Of a DNA stretch of 64,000 bases, positions 54,863 through 63,155 are shown in pieces. The stretch is from positions 100,070-164,069 of the forward strand of contig CAMLMC010000003.1 of assembly GCA_946481075.1 (NCBI GenBank), written 5' to 3'. Position 1 is the stretch's first letter; every line of letters starts with the position of its first letter. Made by a program: the position numbers and the translations under genes. The DNA comes from an uncultured Alphaproteobacteria bacterium (lineage in GTDB: Bacteria; Pseudomonadota; Alphaproteobacteria; Micavibrionales; Micavibrionaceae). Under the pieces are notes generated by a model. It ran no database searches, was not told the DNA's origin, and was given only the letters and a program-made list of their open reading frames with translations.

Positions 54863-55663
54863 CTAAACGGCGCTTCGAAGCGATTTTACCTGTGTGGAAA
54901 TAATGTCCGTCAATCGTTTATCGCTTTGATTCTCCTTGATATTTCTGACAATCGTGGATCCGACGACCACCCCGTCCGCTACGGCCGAAAATGCCCTGGC
55001 ATCCTCTGGCGTTTTGATGCCGAAACCGGCGACAATCGGCAAATCGGTCTTTTTGCGGATGTCTTTAATATGTTGCGCCACTATATCGGCGTCGGCTGTC
55101 GTGGTGCCGGTGATGCCGAGGATCGATACATAATAAAGGAAACCGCTCGCGCTTTTCAGAATTTTATCAAGGCGGGTTTCATCCGATGTCGGGGCGATCA
55201 GGCGGATCAGCGCAATATTATTTTGCTGCAGTTTTGGCAGAATTTCATTTTCCTCTTCCGGCGGGATATCGGCGATGATCAGGCCATCAACACCTATCTT
55301 GCTGCAATCATTGGAAAATTTTTCGATGCCGTATCGCAGGATCGGGTTGAAATAACCCATAAGGACAATCGGGGTATCCGAATTTATGCTGCGGAATTGC
55401 GAAACGACGTCTAAAACGCCTTGTAGGGTCATGCCGCCATTCAGGGCGCGGATGCCTGCCGCCTGAATTTCGGGTCCGTCGGCCATGGGGTCCGAAAACG
55501 GCATGCCGATTTCAAGGATATCCGCGCCGCTTTGCGCGATTTTGTGCAGCAATTCCAGACTGGTCGTGGCGTCCGGATCCCCTGCCATCGTGTAGGTGAC
55601 AAGGGCTTTTTTATTGGATTGCTTCAAACGGGCAAAAACCTGATCAAGACGGTTCATGGACAT
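54863..55663 (-). CDS. trpA: Tryptophan synthase alpha subunit
   Basis: 266 residues from the ATG at 55663, with AAGGA 8 nt upstream; a longer frame to 55837 is spurious. The catalytic Glu and Asp lie in LEIGMPFSDPMADGP (near 50) and IADIPPEEE. The phosphate loop is in GFGIKTPEDAR and VGSTIV. It cleaves indole-3-glycerol phosphate. It normally directly follows trpB; here three unrelated genes intervene, and its start overlaps the HNH gene by 20 nt. Confidence 0.96.
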   Translation of the reverse strand: MSMNRLDQVFARLKQSNKKALVTYTMAGDPDATTSLELLHKIAQSGADILEIGMPFSDPMADGPEIQAAGIRALNGGMTLQGVLDVVSQFRSINSDTPIVLMGYFNPILRYGIEKFSNDCSKIGVDGLIIADIPPEEENEILPKLQQNNIALIRLIAPTSDETRLDKILKSASGFLYYVSILGITGTTTADADIVAQHIKDIRKKTDLPIVAGFGIKTPEDARAFSAVADGVVVGSTIVRNIKENQSDKRLTDIISTQVKSLRSAV

Positions 55664-56363
55664 AGTGGAGATCCTTTTGTAAAAGCTTTTCCATACGTTG
55701 GCGCAAAATATCATCGTCTTCTGTTTTTTCACGGAAACCGCCGGGAATGACGGGTACGATTGTTGGCCGTCCGTTTTGATTTTTGGGGCGGAAGCCCAAT
55801 ATCTCTTCCAGTCCTGCGCGCGTTTGGATATGGGCAAACCGGCCCTTATATACGTTTAAATAGGAAGGCATAATGCATAGATTGGATATATCATTTGTGC
55901 CACCCCATGATATTTCCTGAATATGGTCTACTGTCAAATCATACCCTACCCCCCTTGAAATTTGTGGGATACGGTTTCTCTGCGCAAGAAGATTGATCTG
56001 CCCTCTTGAAAGTCCCATTTCCATTAAGTTTTTTTGGGTTGCCTTGTCCTTGAAGGCCGCTTTTAAAAAGCCCCATCTGACTTTGGTATCAAATTCTTCC
56101 CGCAGGGTAATCCGGCGGGAATCTTCTGCGGCAACTGGCCGGTAATAGAAAAATTCAAGACTATCGGGCAGATTATGCGTAATTCCTTCGACTATTAAAA
56201 GCGAATCGCGCCTCCCCTGTAGTTTTCGCAATATTTTACTGCCCTCTTTTTTATTATCGTTCGAGAAGGCGGTATCGAGTTTAGCTGCAAGATCGGTAAT
56301 CTCCGAGACTAAGAAGTCTTTGATCCGGTTGGCTGTTTTATCTATGTCTGCCGGACTAAGCAT
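55644..56363 (-). CDS. HNH endonuclease-domain protein inserted in the trp operon
   Basis: 239 residues from the ATG at 56363 (a GGGGA lies upstream; GTG at 56375 is the alternative). The first 130 residues are helical and charged with no known domain (SRGQINLLAQRNRIPQ). Then comes the HNH-like core: YDLTVDHIQEISWGGTND, then ISNLCIMPSYLNVYKGRF, in which D-H, GG-N and N-x5-K match the HNH consensus. A basic tail follows. No phage, restriction or intron genes surround it. It overlaps the GyrI-like gene by 8 nt and trpA by 20 nt, so all are translated from one mRNA. Confidence 0.72.
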   Translation of the reverse strand: MLSPADIDKTANRIKDFLVSEITDLAAKLDTAFSNDNKKEGSKILRKLQGRRDSLLIVEGITHNLPDSLEFFYYRPVAAEDSRRITLREEFDTKVRWGFLKAAFKDKATQKNLMEMGLSRGQINLLAQRNRIPQISRGVGYDLTVDHIQEISWGGTNDISNLCIMPSYLNVYKGRFAHIQTRAGLEEILGFRPKNQNGRPTIVPVIPGGFREKTEDDDILRQRMEKLLQKDLHYVHEPS

Positions 56364-56847
56364 CGATCCCCACACAAATCAGGACTTCATGCAGGCCTTC
56401 TTCGAAAAAACGCGGGCCGTAAATTTCGACATCTGTTCTGAAGGCGCGCTTGAGATCGGTTTTCCAGATCGATTGCCATGTTTCTAAAAGGGCCTTTGGT
56501 TGTTCTCCCTGCGCCGCAAAGATCAAATAATCGCCGGATTCGACAAACACGCTGGAAAGCCCGTCCACAATCGCGAAATCATCGTTTTTGACGCGGCAAC
56601 CGATGGTCAGAGAATAGGCGGCCTCGTGATCGCCTTCATAATCATGATAGATGGCATATATCGCCTCGCCATCCTTGGCCGGAATGGCCTCGCCGACCGC
56701 TTCTTCAAAGAAACGCTGCCACAGCGTATTGATGTCATCCGTGGCTTTCCCGTCCTTATTCGTTGTGCGGGTTGTGATACCGACAACGGTGAAGCCGCCC
56801 AGTTTCTGGGACTCTTCGGGGGAATTTGAAATATTATTTTGCTGCAC
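56356..56847 (-). CDS. GyrI/YdeE-like small-molecule-binding protein
   Basis: 163 residues from a GTG start, with AAGGA 8 nt upstream. The two-fold beta-alpha-beta layout of the SOUL/GyrI-like domain is visible: FTVVGITTRTTN, AIYAIYHDYEGDHEAAYSL, VFVESGDYLIFAAQGEQP and TWQSIWKTDLKRAF, ending DVEIYGPRFFEEGLHEVLI. Such domains bind small hydrophobic or cationic ligands, alone or fused to AraC-type regulators; there is no DNA-binding domain here. The start overlaps the YdcF-like stop by 1 nt. The ligand is unknown. Confidence 0.7.
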   Translation of the reverse strand: MQQNNISNSPEESQKLGGFTVVGITTRTTNKDGKATDDINTLWQRFFEEAVGEAIPAKDGEAIYAIYHDYEGDHEAAYSLTIGCRVKNDDFAIVDGLSSVFVESGDYLIFAAQGEQPKALLETWQSIWKTDLKRAFRTDVEIYGPRFFEEGLHEVLICVGIDA

Positions 56848-57524
56848 TATTGCGGTCCTTGTAATAAGGGAAGTGGTTGCGCCAAAGCAGCCACGCGGGA
56901 GTTGATGAGATTGATACTGATGTCGGTAATATAGCCCGCCTCTTTATAAGCGGTGATTTTGGCATATTCCTTGAGCACGATAGGGGCCGTTTCGGCATGC
57001 AAGCCGAATTTCTTGGGCGGATAGGGGAAAGGGTTGACATTAGAGGCCATGGCCAGAACCTGCGGCCAGTTTTGCGCCAATGTCATTAAAAAGCGGCGGC
57101 CCGCCACAATATTTCCGACTGCAATCAGGCTGTTAATGCCGCGTGGACCATAAGAATCGTAGATTTTATCGCGGGAATAAAGGACATTTTCCTGCGTGTT
57201 GGTTGATAAGGTTTCCGTGATGATGTCTTTGGCCGGAATATTTTGCTGCAGCAAATGATGCTCTATAACTTCGGCTTCTAATTGACCGGAATTGTCGGTA
57301 CGGCCACCGGAGACAACAATTTTGTCGCAATAGCCGTTTTTATAAAGCCGCGCACCCTCATCGGCCAATTGCCTGTAGCAATGCTGGTTTCCGAAAATAA
57401 GGGCGATGTCTGCTTTGGCCAAATCTGTCTTTTCAATCAGCATAAAGCGCGAGATATAGGGCCATTCCTCGTTGGCTTGTTCGTTGGCGGCAGGCCCTAT
57501 GAAGTGTGGCCGCAGATACATCAT
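56847..57524 (-). CDS. YdcF/SanA-like DUF218 protein
   Basis: 225 residues with the DUF218 core: [10 protein letters not shown] (near 40), [19 protein letters not shown] (near 70-88), [16 protein letters not shown] and [19 protein letters not shown]. YdcF binds SAM-like ligands in one structure and ElyC/SanA members act at the envelope; this one lacks an obvious signal peptide or membrane helix. The ATG overlaps the trpB stop by 4 nt (ATGA). Role here unknown. Confidence 0.75.
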   Translation of the reverse strand: MMYLRPHFIGPAANEQANEEWPYISRFMLIEKTDLAKADIALIFGNQHCYRQLADEGARLYKNGYCDKIVVSGGRTDNSGQLEAEVIEHHLLQQNIPAKDIITETLSTNTQENVLYSRDKIYDSYGPRGINSLIAVGNIVAGRRFLMTLAQNWPQVLAMASNVNPFPYPPKKFGLHAETAPIVLKEYAKITAYKEAGYITDISINLINSRVAALAQPLPLLQGPQ

Positions 57525-58732
57525 ATCTCAACCCCCAGATGCCCCGCGACCGTGAAGATGTCCTTGTCGCCGCGGCCTGAAAGATTGACGACCATCAGAT
57601 TGTCCGAAGGCAAGGTGGGCGCCAGTTTCAGGGCATAGGCGATGGCGTGGGAGGATTCGAGCGCCGGAATAATCCCCTCCATTTTGCTGCACAATTGAAA
57701 GGCCTCGAGCGCCTCTTGGTCCGTCACGGAAACGTAATTTACCCGTTTCCGGTCAAACAGATAAGCGTGCTCCGGCCCGATACCGGGGTAATCAAGGCCT
57801 GCCGAGATGGAATGCGCCTCGGTAATTTGCCCGTCATCATTTTGCAGGAAATAGGATTTCATGCCGTGCAGCACGGCGGGGCTGCCCCCATTCAGGGATG
57901 CCGCATGCTGATCTGTATCAACGCCATGTCCCGCGGCCTCGACGCCATAAATATTGACGGAGGGTTCGTCCAGAAACGGATGAAACAGGCCGATGGCGTT
58001 CGATCCGCCGCCGATACAAGCGACGAGCGTATCGGGAAGACGGCCTTCTTTTTCCATCATCTGCTCCCGCGTTTCATGACCGATGATTGACTGGAAATCC
58101 CGCACCATTTCGGGGAACGGGTGCGGACCGTTCACGGTGCCGATCAGGTAATAGGTGTCTTCGACATTCGCAACCCAGTGGCGCAGCGCTTCGTTGATCG
58201 CGTCTTTCAAAGACTGGGATCCGCTTGTCACGGGGACCACTTCCGCGCCCAGCAATTTCATACGGAAAACGTTGGGTTTTTGCCGCTCGATATCCTTCGC
58301 CCCCATGAAAATGGTGCAGGGGAGATCGAACAGAGCGCAAACAGTGGCGGTCGCCACGCCATGCTGTCCTGCGCCGGTTTCCGCAATAATCCGCTTTTTA
58401 CCCATGCGCTTGGCGATAAGAATCTGGCCGAGGCAGTGATTAATCTTATGCGCGCCGGTGTGGTTCAGTTCATCCCGTTTGAAATAGATTTTGGCCCCGC
58501 CGCAATGTTTGGTCATTTTCGCTGCAGAATAAAGCGGTGACGGGCGGCCGACATAATCTTTGGCGAGGGCATTATATTCATCCCAAAAGGCTTCATCTTC
58601 TCGCGCCGCATAGAAGGCTTTTTCAACCTCTAGGATCAGCGGCATCAAGGTTTCGGCGACATAGCGGCCGCCATAGGGGCCGAAATGCCCGTTTTCATCG
58701 GGGCCGGAGCGATATGAATTCTGTTTGGACAT
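57521..58732 (-). CDS. trpB: Tryptophan synthase beta subunit
   Basis: 403 residues from the ATG at 58732, matching the usual proteobacterial N-terminus ([20 protein letters not shown]); an in-frame GTG at 58768 is the alternative. The PLP Lys is in [12 protein letters not shown]; the glutamate for catalysis in [11 protein letters not shown]; the phosphate loop [10 protein letters not shown]. It condenses indole with serine. It overlaps the YdcF-like gene by 4 nt, so it heads a translationally coupled set running to trpA. Serine from the serABC cluster is its co-substrate. Confidence 0.96.
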   Translation of the reverse strand: MSKQNSYRSGPDENGHFGPYGGRYVAETLMPLILEVEKAFYAAREDEAFWDEYNALAKDYVGRPSPLYSAAKMTKHCGGAKIYFKRDELNHTGAHKINHCLGQILIAKRMGKKRIIAETGAGQHGVATATVCALFDLPCTIFMGAKDIERQKPNVFRMKLLGAEVVPVTSGSQSLKDAINEALRHWVANVEDTYYLIGTVNGPHPFPEMVRDFQSIIGHETREQMMEKEGRLPDTLVACIGGGSNAIGLFHPFLDEPSVNIYGVEAAGHGVDTDQHAASLNGGSPAVLHGMKSYFLQNDDGQITEAHSISAGLDYPGIGPEHAYLFDRKRVNYVSVTDQEALEAFQLCSKMEGIIPALESSHAIAYALKLAPTLPSDNLMVVNLSGRGDKDIFTVAGHLGVEI

Positions 58733-58774
58733 GGGCTTATTTGTAACGGCTTGGAGGCCCGCCGTCACGCCTTT

Positions 58775-59416
58775 TTAAGCACGCCGGACCGCCTCTATAA
58801 ACGCGCGGATTTTGGAGGGATCCTTGACGCCGCGGGTAATTTCAACCCCGCTAGATACGTCTACCGCATCGGGTTTTAGTGTATGGATGGCCTGTCCTAC
58901 ATTTTCAGGGTTCAATCCGCCCGCCAGCATCCATGGTCTAGACGGACGAAAATCCCGCAAGATATCCCAATCGAATGTCTGGCCGCTGCCGCCAGTCAGT
59001 TCGCCGTGCTTGGGCGCATCAATCAACAGCCAGTCACATATGGCGGCATAATATGCGGCCTTTTCTTTTATCTGGTCTGCGGGCAGGGCCTTCATCACGG
59101 GTTTGCCGAATGTTGCGGCGATTCCTGCGCACTCTTCCGGCGTCTCCTGCCCATGAAGCTGGATCAGGTCGATGCGGACATTGTTCAGCACTTCTTCTAT
59201 TTTGCCGCGTGGACTATCCGCAAACAGGCCGACAATCCGGATATCGGCCGGAACATAGTTCGCCAGATAGGCCGCGACCTCGATCTCGACAAAGCGGGGC
59301 GAGGCCGGAATAAAATTGAGGCCGACAAAATCGGTCCCGCCCTCCAAAGCCGCCGTCATCGCGTCCGGTGTACGTATGCCGCAGATTTTGATTTTGGTAT
59401 TGGCGGCGGCGTTCAT
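58775..59416 (-). CDS. trpF: Phosphoribosylanthranilate isomerase
   Basis: 213 residues from the ATG at 59416, 4 nt after the pyrF stop; the longer frame is not family-like. The catalytic Cys lies in KICGIRTPDAM (near 9), with the general acid Asp in LIQLHGQE / LLIDAPKHGELTGGSGQ, and WMLAGGLNPENV. It is a TIM-barrel isomerase for the third step of tryptophan synthesis. It is followed by trpB after a 42-bp gap. Confidence 0.95.
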   Translation of the reverse strand: MNAAANTKIKICGIRTPDAMTAALEGGTDFVGLNFIPASPRFVEIEVAAYLANYVPADIRIVGLFADSPRGKIEEVLNNVRIDLIQLHGQETPEECAGIAATFGKPVMKALPADQIKEKAAYYAAICDWLLIDAPKHGELTGGSGQTFDWDILRDFRPSRPWMLAGGLNPENVGQAIHTLKPDAVDVSSGVEITRGVKDPSKIRAFIEAVRRA

Positions 59417-59420
59417 TTGC

Positions 59421-60119
59421 TTACGCCAGTGATGCCATAATGTCACGCGCCGCCTGAACCGGATCTGCGGCACCAGTGATCGGGCGCCCGATCACAAGGT
59501 GTGTAGCGCCAGCCTCCATAGCCTCACGCGGTGTCATCACCCGTTTCTGATCTCCCACATCTGAACCGGCCGGGCGGATCCCCGGCACCATCAAAACAAA
59601 GTTTTCGGGAAGGGCGTTTCGTAATATTTTGATCTCATGGGCGGAGCAGACAACGCCGGCCAAACCTGCATCATGGGTAAGGCGCGCCAGACGCACCACT
59701 TGCCCCTGCGGGTCATGACCCTGACCCACTGCGTCAAGCGCGGATTCATTCATGCTGGTCAACACAGTCACGGCCAAAAGCTTGCTGGAAGGGCGGCAGG
59801 CGGTCAGGGCGGCACGCATCATCTCCGATCCACCGGAGGCGTGAACATTCAGATACGCCACGTCCAGAGAGGCGGCCGCTGACACCGCGCCTGCGACTGT
59901 ATTGGGAATATCATGATATTTCAGGTCCAGAAACACGGATGGCTTGACCCGGTTTTCAAGGATCGTTTGAACCCCTTGTGGACCGTGCGTGTTGAAGAAT
60001 TCGAGGCCCAGTTTGATGCCCACCCCAACGCTACCTAGCGTTTCGGAAAGTTCTTTCGCCTTTCCCATATCCTTGGTGTCGATGGCGCAGTAGATGATAG
60101 GCAGGGAGGCAGCGGTCAT
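59421..60119 (-). CDS. pyrF: Orotidine 5'-phosphate decarboxylase
   Basis: 232 residues. The catalytic cluster is in FLDLKYHDIPNTVAGA (Asp-Lys-x3-Asp, near 62-72), and the phosphate-binding end in LMVPGIRPAGSD and LVIGRPITGAADP. It makes UMP. It is translated from an ATG overlapping the stop of the LapA-domain gene by 4 nt. The order ihfB, LapA-domain, pyrF, trpF, trpB is typical of alphaproteobacteria. Confidence 0.96.
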   Translation of the reverse strand: MTAASLPIIYCAIDTKDMGKAKELSETLGSVGVGIKLGLEFFNTHGPQGVQTILENRVKPSVFLDLKYHDIPNTVAGAVSAAASLDVAYLNVHASGGSEMMRAALTACRPSSKLLAVTVLTSMNESALDAVGQGHDPQGQVVRLARLTHDAGLAGVVCSAHEIKILRNALPENFVLMVPGIRPAGSDVGDQKRVMTPREAMEAGATHLVIGRPITGAADPVQAARDIMASLA

Positions 60120-60469
60120 GGTTTTCTTTCCAGAAGCAGGCGGGGATTGCTGACAATGTTATGGTATTTGTATGTATTCTCGTTGCTGACCGAAAGCTGT
60201 TTTTCAAGCGCGGCAATTTTCCTTTTCTGTTCTCGCGCCTTTGCGCGAAGGCGGCCATTCGCCGCCCATGTCATAAGCGCCCCAAAAACAAATCCGAAAA
60301 TGATGCCGCCCAGCACGGGAAGATAGAGCGGCATGGGGACTGCGGCATGAAAGGGGCTAAGGAGGATATCGACCGGCTGCGGGTGAAAAAACGCAAAAAG
60401 GACCGCAACAATAAAAACCGGCAGGGTGATAATCCAGGCAAGGGCGCGGAACATGAAATCTTTCATCAT
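60116..60469 (-). CDS. LapA-domain (DUF1049) inner-membrane protein
   Basis: 117 residues with two transmembrane helices (WIITLPVFIVAVLFAFF, and LGGIIFGFVFGALMTWA) and a C-terminal coiled tail (KAREQKRKIAALEKQLS). This is the lipopolysaccharide-assembly LapA/YciS type, unrelated to the LapA adhesins. AGGAAGGA precedes the ATG. Between ihfB and pyrF it keeps the gene order common in the class. Confidence 0.88.
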   Translation of the reverse strand: MMKDFMFRALAWIITLPVFIVAVLFAFFHPQPVDILLSPFHAAVPMPLYLPVLGGIIFGFVFGALMTWAANGRLRAKAREQKRKIAALEKQLSVSNENTYKYHNIVSNPRLLLERKP

Positions 60470-60564
60470 TCCTTCCTAGCATGAAGAAATAGCCCTGCTC
60501 AATCATCCTTGCGGATAAGTGCGGGGATAGTTGTGGGTATAAGTTTGCCCCAGATGACCGCCAT

Positions 60565-60589
60565 AAAAAAACGCCCCTATGGGCGTTTT
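60565..60589 (-). terminator. Intrinsic terminator of ihfB
   Basis: Stem AAAACGCCC / GGGCGTTTT with loop CTAT; the minus strand runs into a T tract. It separates ihfB from the LapA-domain gene. Confidence 0.92.
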
Positions 60590-60607
60590 AAAATTCCGTC
60601 GTTTATC

Positions 60608-60910
60608 TCAATCGTCTTCGCCGTGGTCGACCCCGCCGTTCAGGCGTTCACGTAGGCCCTTTCCGGTTTTGAAGAAAGGAAGACGTTTCGCCTCGACATG
60701 CACGGTTTCGCCTGTGCGGGGGTTGCGGCCTGTGCGCGCATCGCGGGATTTGACGGAAAACGCCCCGAAACCGCGGAGTTCAACACGGTCGCCCTTGGCG
60801 AGCGCGCCTGAAATTTCATCGAATACGGTATCCACGATTTTTTCGACATCACGCAGGAACAGATGCGGGTTGCGCTCTGCCAGCTTTTGTATGAGTTCGG
60901 ATTTGGTCAT
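60608..60910 (-). CDS. ihfB: Integration host factor subunit beta
   Basis: 100 residues. The HU/IHF fold with [15 protein letters not shown] at the start, the beta-arm [21 protein letters not shown] (intercalating Pro within) and [16 protein letters not shown]. It bends DNA as a heterodimer with IHF-alpha. AAGGAGACGG lies before the ATG. A terminator follows. Confidence 0.95.
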   Translation of the reverse strand: MTKSELIQKLAERNPHLFLRDVEKIVDTVFDEISGALAKGDRVELRGFGAFSVKSRDARTGRNPRTGETVHVEAKRLPFFKTGKGLRERLNGGVDHGEDD

Positions 60911-61037
60911 GCCGTCCGTCTCCTTAATTGCTTGATATACAACCAGAATGCCGCAAATTGTGGGCCCCCGTCAAGCAAAACCCTGAAAGTAAAGGATTTT
61001 ATTTTAAAAGGGGCGGAAATCTGCGGAGTCTATACGG

Positions 61038-63134
61038 TTATTCCGCTCCATGACCCTTTTCCACCAAGGCCCTCAGTTCCTTCATTTCCGCTTTCAACGC
61101 ATCGTTCTCGGCCTTGAGTTCCTTGACGGCATTGATAAGGGCGTAGGGCAGAGCCGATGGATCGAGGTCAAGATAACCATCTTTTCGCTCCGATATCATT
61201 TCCGGCAAAACTTTCTGCGCATCTTGTGCGGAAAGGCCGATGAATTCGCGATCTGAAGGTTCGTTGCGGATATTGTCTTTCTTGTAATGGAAGCGGATGG
61301 GATTGAGACGTAACAATTCATCGAGTCCAGCCGTGTAGGGACCATCAACATTTTTCAACCGTATATCCGATGATGCCGTCCACGATCCGCCGCCCGGTTT
61401 AAGGGCGTTGGTAAAAACATTGAAGTTTCCACCATCCACCGAAGCAACCAGCGCCGCGCCTGTCGATGACTTCACGGCGCCGTGATTGTCCCCTCCTGAA
61501 TAACCCTGATTATACATGCGGATGCCGCCATAAGAACTATGGGCGGAAAGTGTTAGGCCGCCATGGGCGTGGATTCTATAAACACCGGCGTTGGCCGCAC
61601 TATTGGGTCGGTTATAATCAAGATCATCCGTGGGAAGGGATGAGGCCAGAACCAAACCCCAATCGTTGTACCCGCCGCTGATACCGCCCGACCCCTTCAT
61701 GAACTGTCCGTAAACATGGAGCCGCGCTTCGGGTGTGTATGTCCCGATTCCGACATTGCCTGTCGCGGAATCAATGAACATGCGTTCGAGATAGGAAGAT
61801 CCGTTCCAGTAGGTGAGGAAGAAATCCTCGCGCTGCGAGGTGGTGGCCCAGCTCGATCCCTTGGCTTCGAACAGCCAGCCACGGGCGGTGGCGGCACCGA
61901 GTTGTGAGGCCGCGTCGCCATGGGTGTTGAGGGCAAGGCCCGCAATCCCTGTCGCCGCACCTTCAACGCTGATCGCGCCGATCCCGCTCTTGTTGCTGAC
62001 ATGAAGCCTCGATGCGGGTGTGGGTGTTCCGATCCCGATATTGCCGCCATCCAGTGCGGTCAGGGTTTCGGTGTTGTATTGATTGAGGATGGAGAAGCGG
62101 GCCGAGGTGCCATTCACTTTAAGATAAACAGGGGATGCAATGCCGCCTGTCGGGCCGCCGATTTCAAGGCCGCGTTTTATGCTGCTGGCGACCGTCGAAA
62201 ATTGCGCGATCGGATAGGACCCGCCAACCCCGCTGCCTGCCACGTTATCTGTTGTGGCAAGGACCGTGTCGAACCTGACAGCCGGTGTGGTCGTGCCGAT
62301 CCCGACATTGCCCGCATCGTAATAAATATCGCTGCCCGTGGCGGTCCACAGGCTCTCGCCACCGCCACCGCCGCCGCCACCGCCGCCACCTCCACCACCG
62401 GAGCCGGAATATTTACAGTAAATAACGGCGACGTTTTTGGGGCGTGATTCCGTGCCGCCATCGGCATTGATGGTGAGGGAGTGGGTGTGGGCACCGGCAT
62501 TGTTGATGGTGAGGGAGTGGGTGTGGGCACCGGCGCTGTTGATGGACAATGTGTGGGCGTGGTCACCCGCCGCGTTGACGGCGCCTGTGGTTGTGATGTT
62601 GTTGGGCTGGCTGAGCTGGGCTCCGTATCTATAATCCGCGTTGTTATCGCCGCGACCGCTTAGGGAGTGAGTGTGGCTACCTGTGGTGTTGGTCGAGCCA
62701 CTATGCGTATGGTCGCCTGCGCTCGCCGCACTTCCGGTATGACCGTGGTCGCCGGCGCTAGCGGCGCTTCCGGTATGGCTGTGCGATTTGTTGGAATCTG
62801 CCTGAATGCTGCCTGCGGCGCGCACGGTATCGTTGGTGCCGGTGGGGTCGATACCGCGCAGGAACCGTCCCCGTGCAGGCGTATATTCATCCCATCCTTC
62901 GGGACAACTGGAGGCCTCGAACGCCACGATCATGTCGGGTGTCATCGATCCGCCGCCTGAACCCCCGCCACCTAGAACGCGCCAGTCGGTACCGTTGCAG
63001 AACTGGATAGCCTGCGCATCGGCATTGTAAAACACATCCGCCGCCTCGCCTGCAGGGCCCGTGCACGCGGCGTTTGCGCTTTCTGGCGCAAGAACAAAGA
63101 ATATCGTGCCGATTAAAAGAACCTTCCTAATCAT
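61038..63134 (-). CDS. Secreted fibre protein with HxH collar and S74 self-cleaving chaperone
   Basis: 698 residues. Signal peptide (cleavage after ANA, residue 22). A tail-fibre collar-like domain follows (RGRFLRGIDPTGTND near 87), with seven His-x-His motifs between residues 118 and 218, as in phage T4 gp37, then a 14-Gly run (about 246-259). Next come shaft repeats with NVGIGTxTP motifs (near 280, 370, 460), and a C-terminal peptidase_S74 domain with ASSDIRLKN (Ser588/Ser589) and IGLSAQDAQKVLPEM, ending in a coiled coil. S74 domains help fibres trimerise and then cleave themselves off. This looks like the mosaic fibre proteins reported in Bdellovibrio predators, here in an alphaproteobacterium. 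GAGGT precedes the start. Confidence 0.85.
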   Translation of the reverse strand: MIRKVLLIGTIFFVLAPESANAACTGPAGEAADVFYNADAQAIQFCNGTDWRVLGGGGSGGGSMTPDMIVAFEASSCPEGWDEYTPARGRFLRGIDPTGTNDTVRAAGSIQADSNKSHSHTGSAASAGDHGHTGSAASAGDHTHSGSTNTTGSHTHSLSGRGDNNADYRYGAQLSQPNNITTTGAVNAAGDHAHTLSINSAGAHTHSLTINNAGAHTHSLTINADGGTESRPKNVAVIYCKYSGSGGGGGGGGGGGGGGESLWTATGSDIYYDAGNVGIGTTTPAVRFDTVLATTDNVAGSGVGGSYPIAQFSTVASSIKRGLEIGGPTGGIASPVYLKVNGTSARFSILNQYNTETLTALDGGNIGIGTPTPASRLHVSNKSGIGAISVEGAATGIAGLALNTHGDAASQLGAATARGWLFEAKGSSWATTSQREDFFLTYWNGSSYLERMFIDSATGNVGIGTYTPEARLHVYGQFMKGSGGISGGYNDWGLVLASSLPTDDLDYNRPNSAANAGVYRIHAHGGLTLSAHSSYGGIRMYNQGYSGGDNHGAVKSSTGAALVASVDGGNFNVFTNALKPGGGSWTASSDIRLKNVDGPYTAGLDELLRLNPIRFHYKKDNIRNEPSDREFIGLSAQDAQKVLPEMISERKDGYLDLDPSALPYALINAVKELKAENDALKAEMKELRALVEKGHGAE
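62359..62400. repeat. GGN triplet tract coding for poly-Gly
   Basis: A run of about 14 CCN/CCG-type triplets (plus strand) encodes 14 consecutive Gly in the fibre. Length changes would stay in frame. Confidence 0.85.
62467..62574. repeat. 36-bp tandem repeats in the fibre gene
   Basis: Two nearly identical 36-bp units (62467-62502, 62503-62538) and a degenerate third, each encoding a GAHTHSLTINxA element. They are part of the seven-motif His-x-His region. Confidence 0.85.
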
Positions 63135-63155
63135 TCTTGCTACCTCAATATTCTA

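Noticed and set aside
60116..60469. Link between this LapA-domain gene and the LapA-like adhesin
   Set aside because: Same name only: this is the DUF1049 lipopolysaccharide-assembly family.
62460..62800. CRISPR-like short repeats
   Set aside because: The 36-bp units are contiguous, without spacers, and encode HxH segments.
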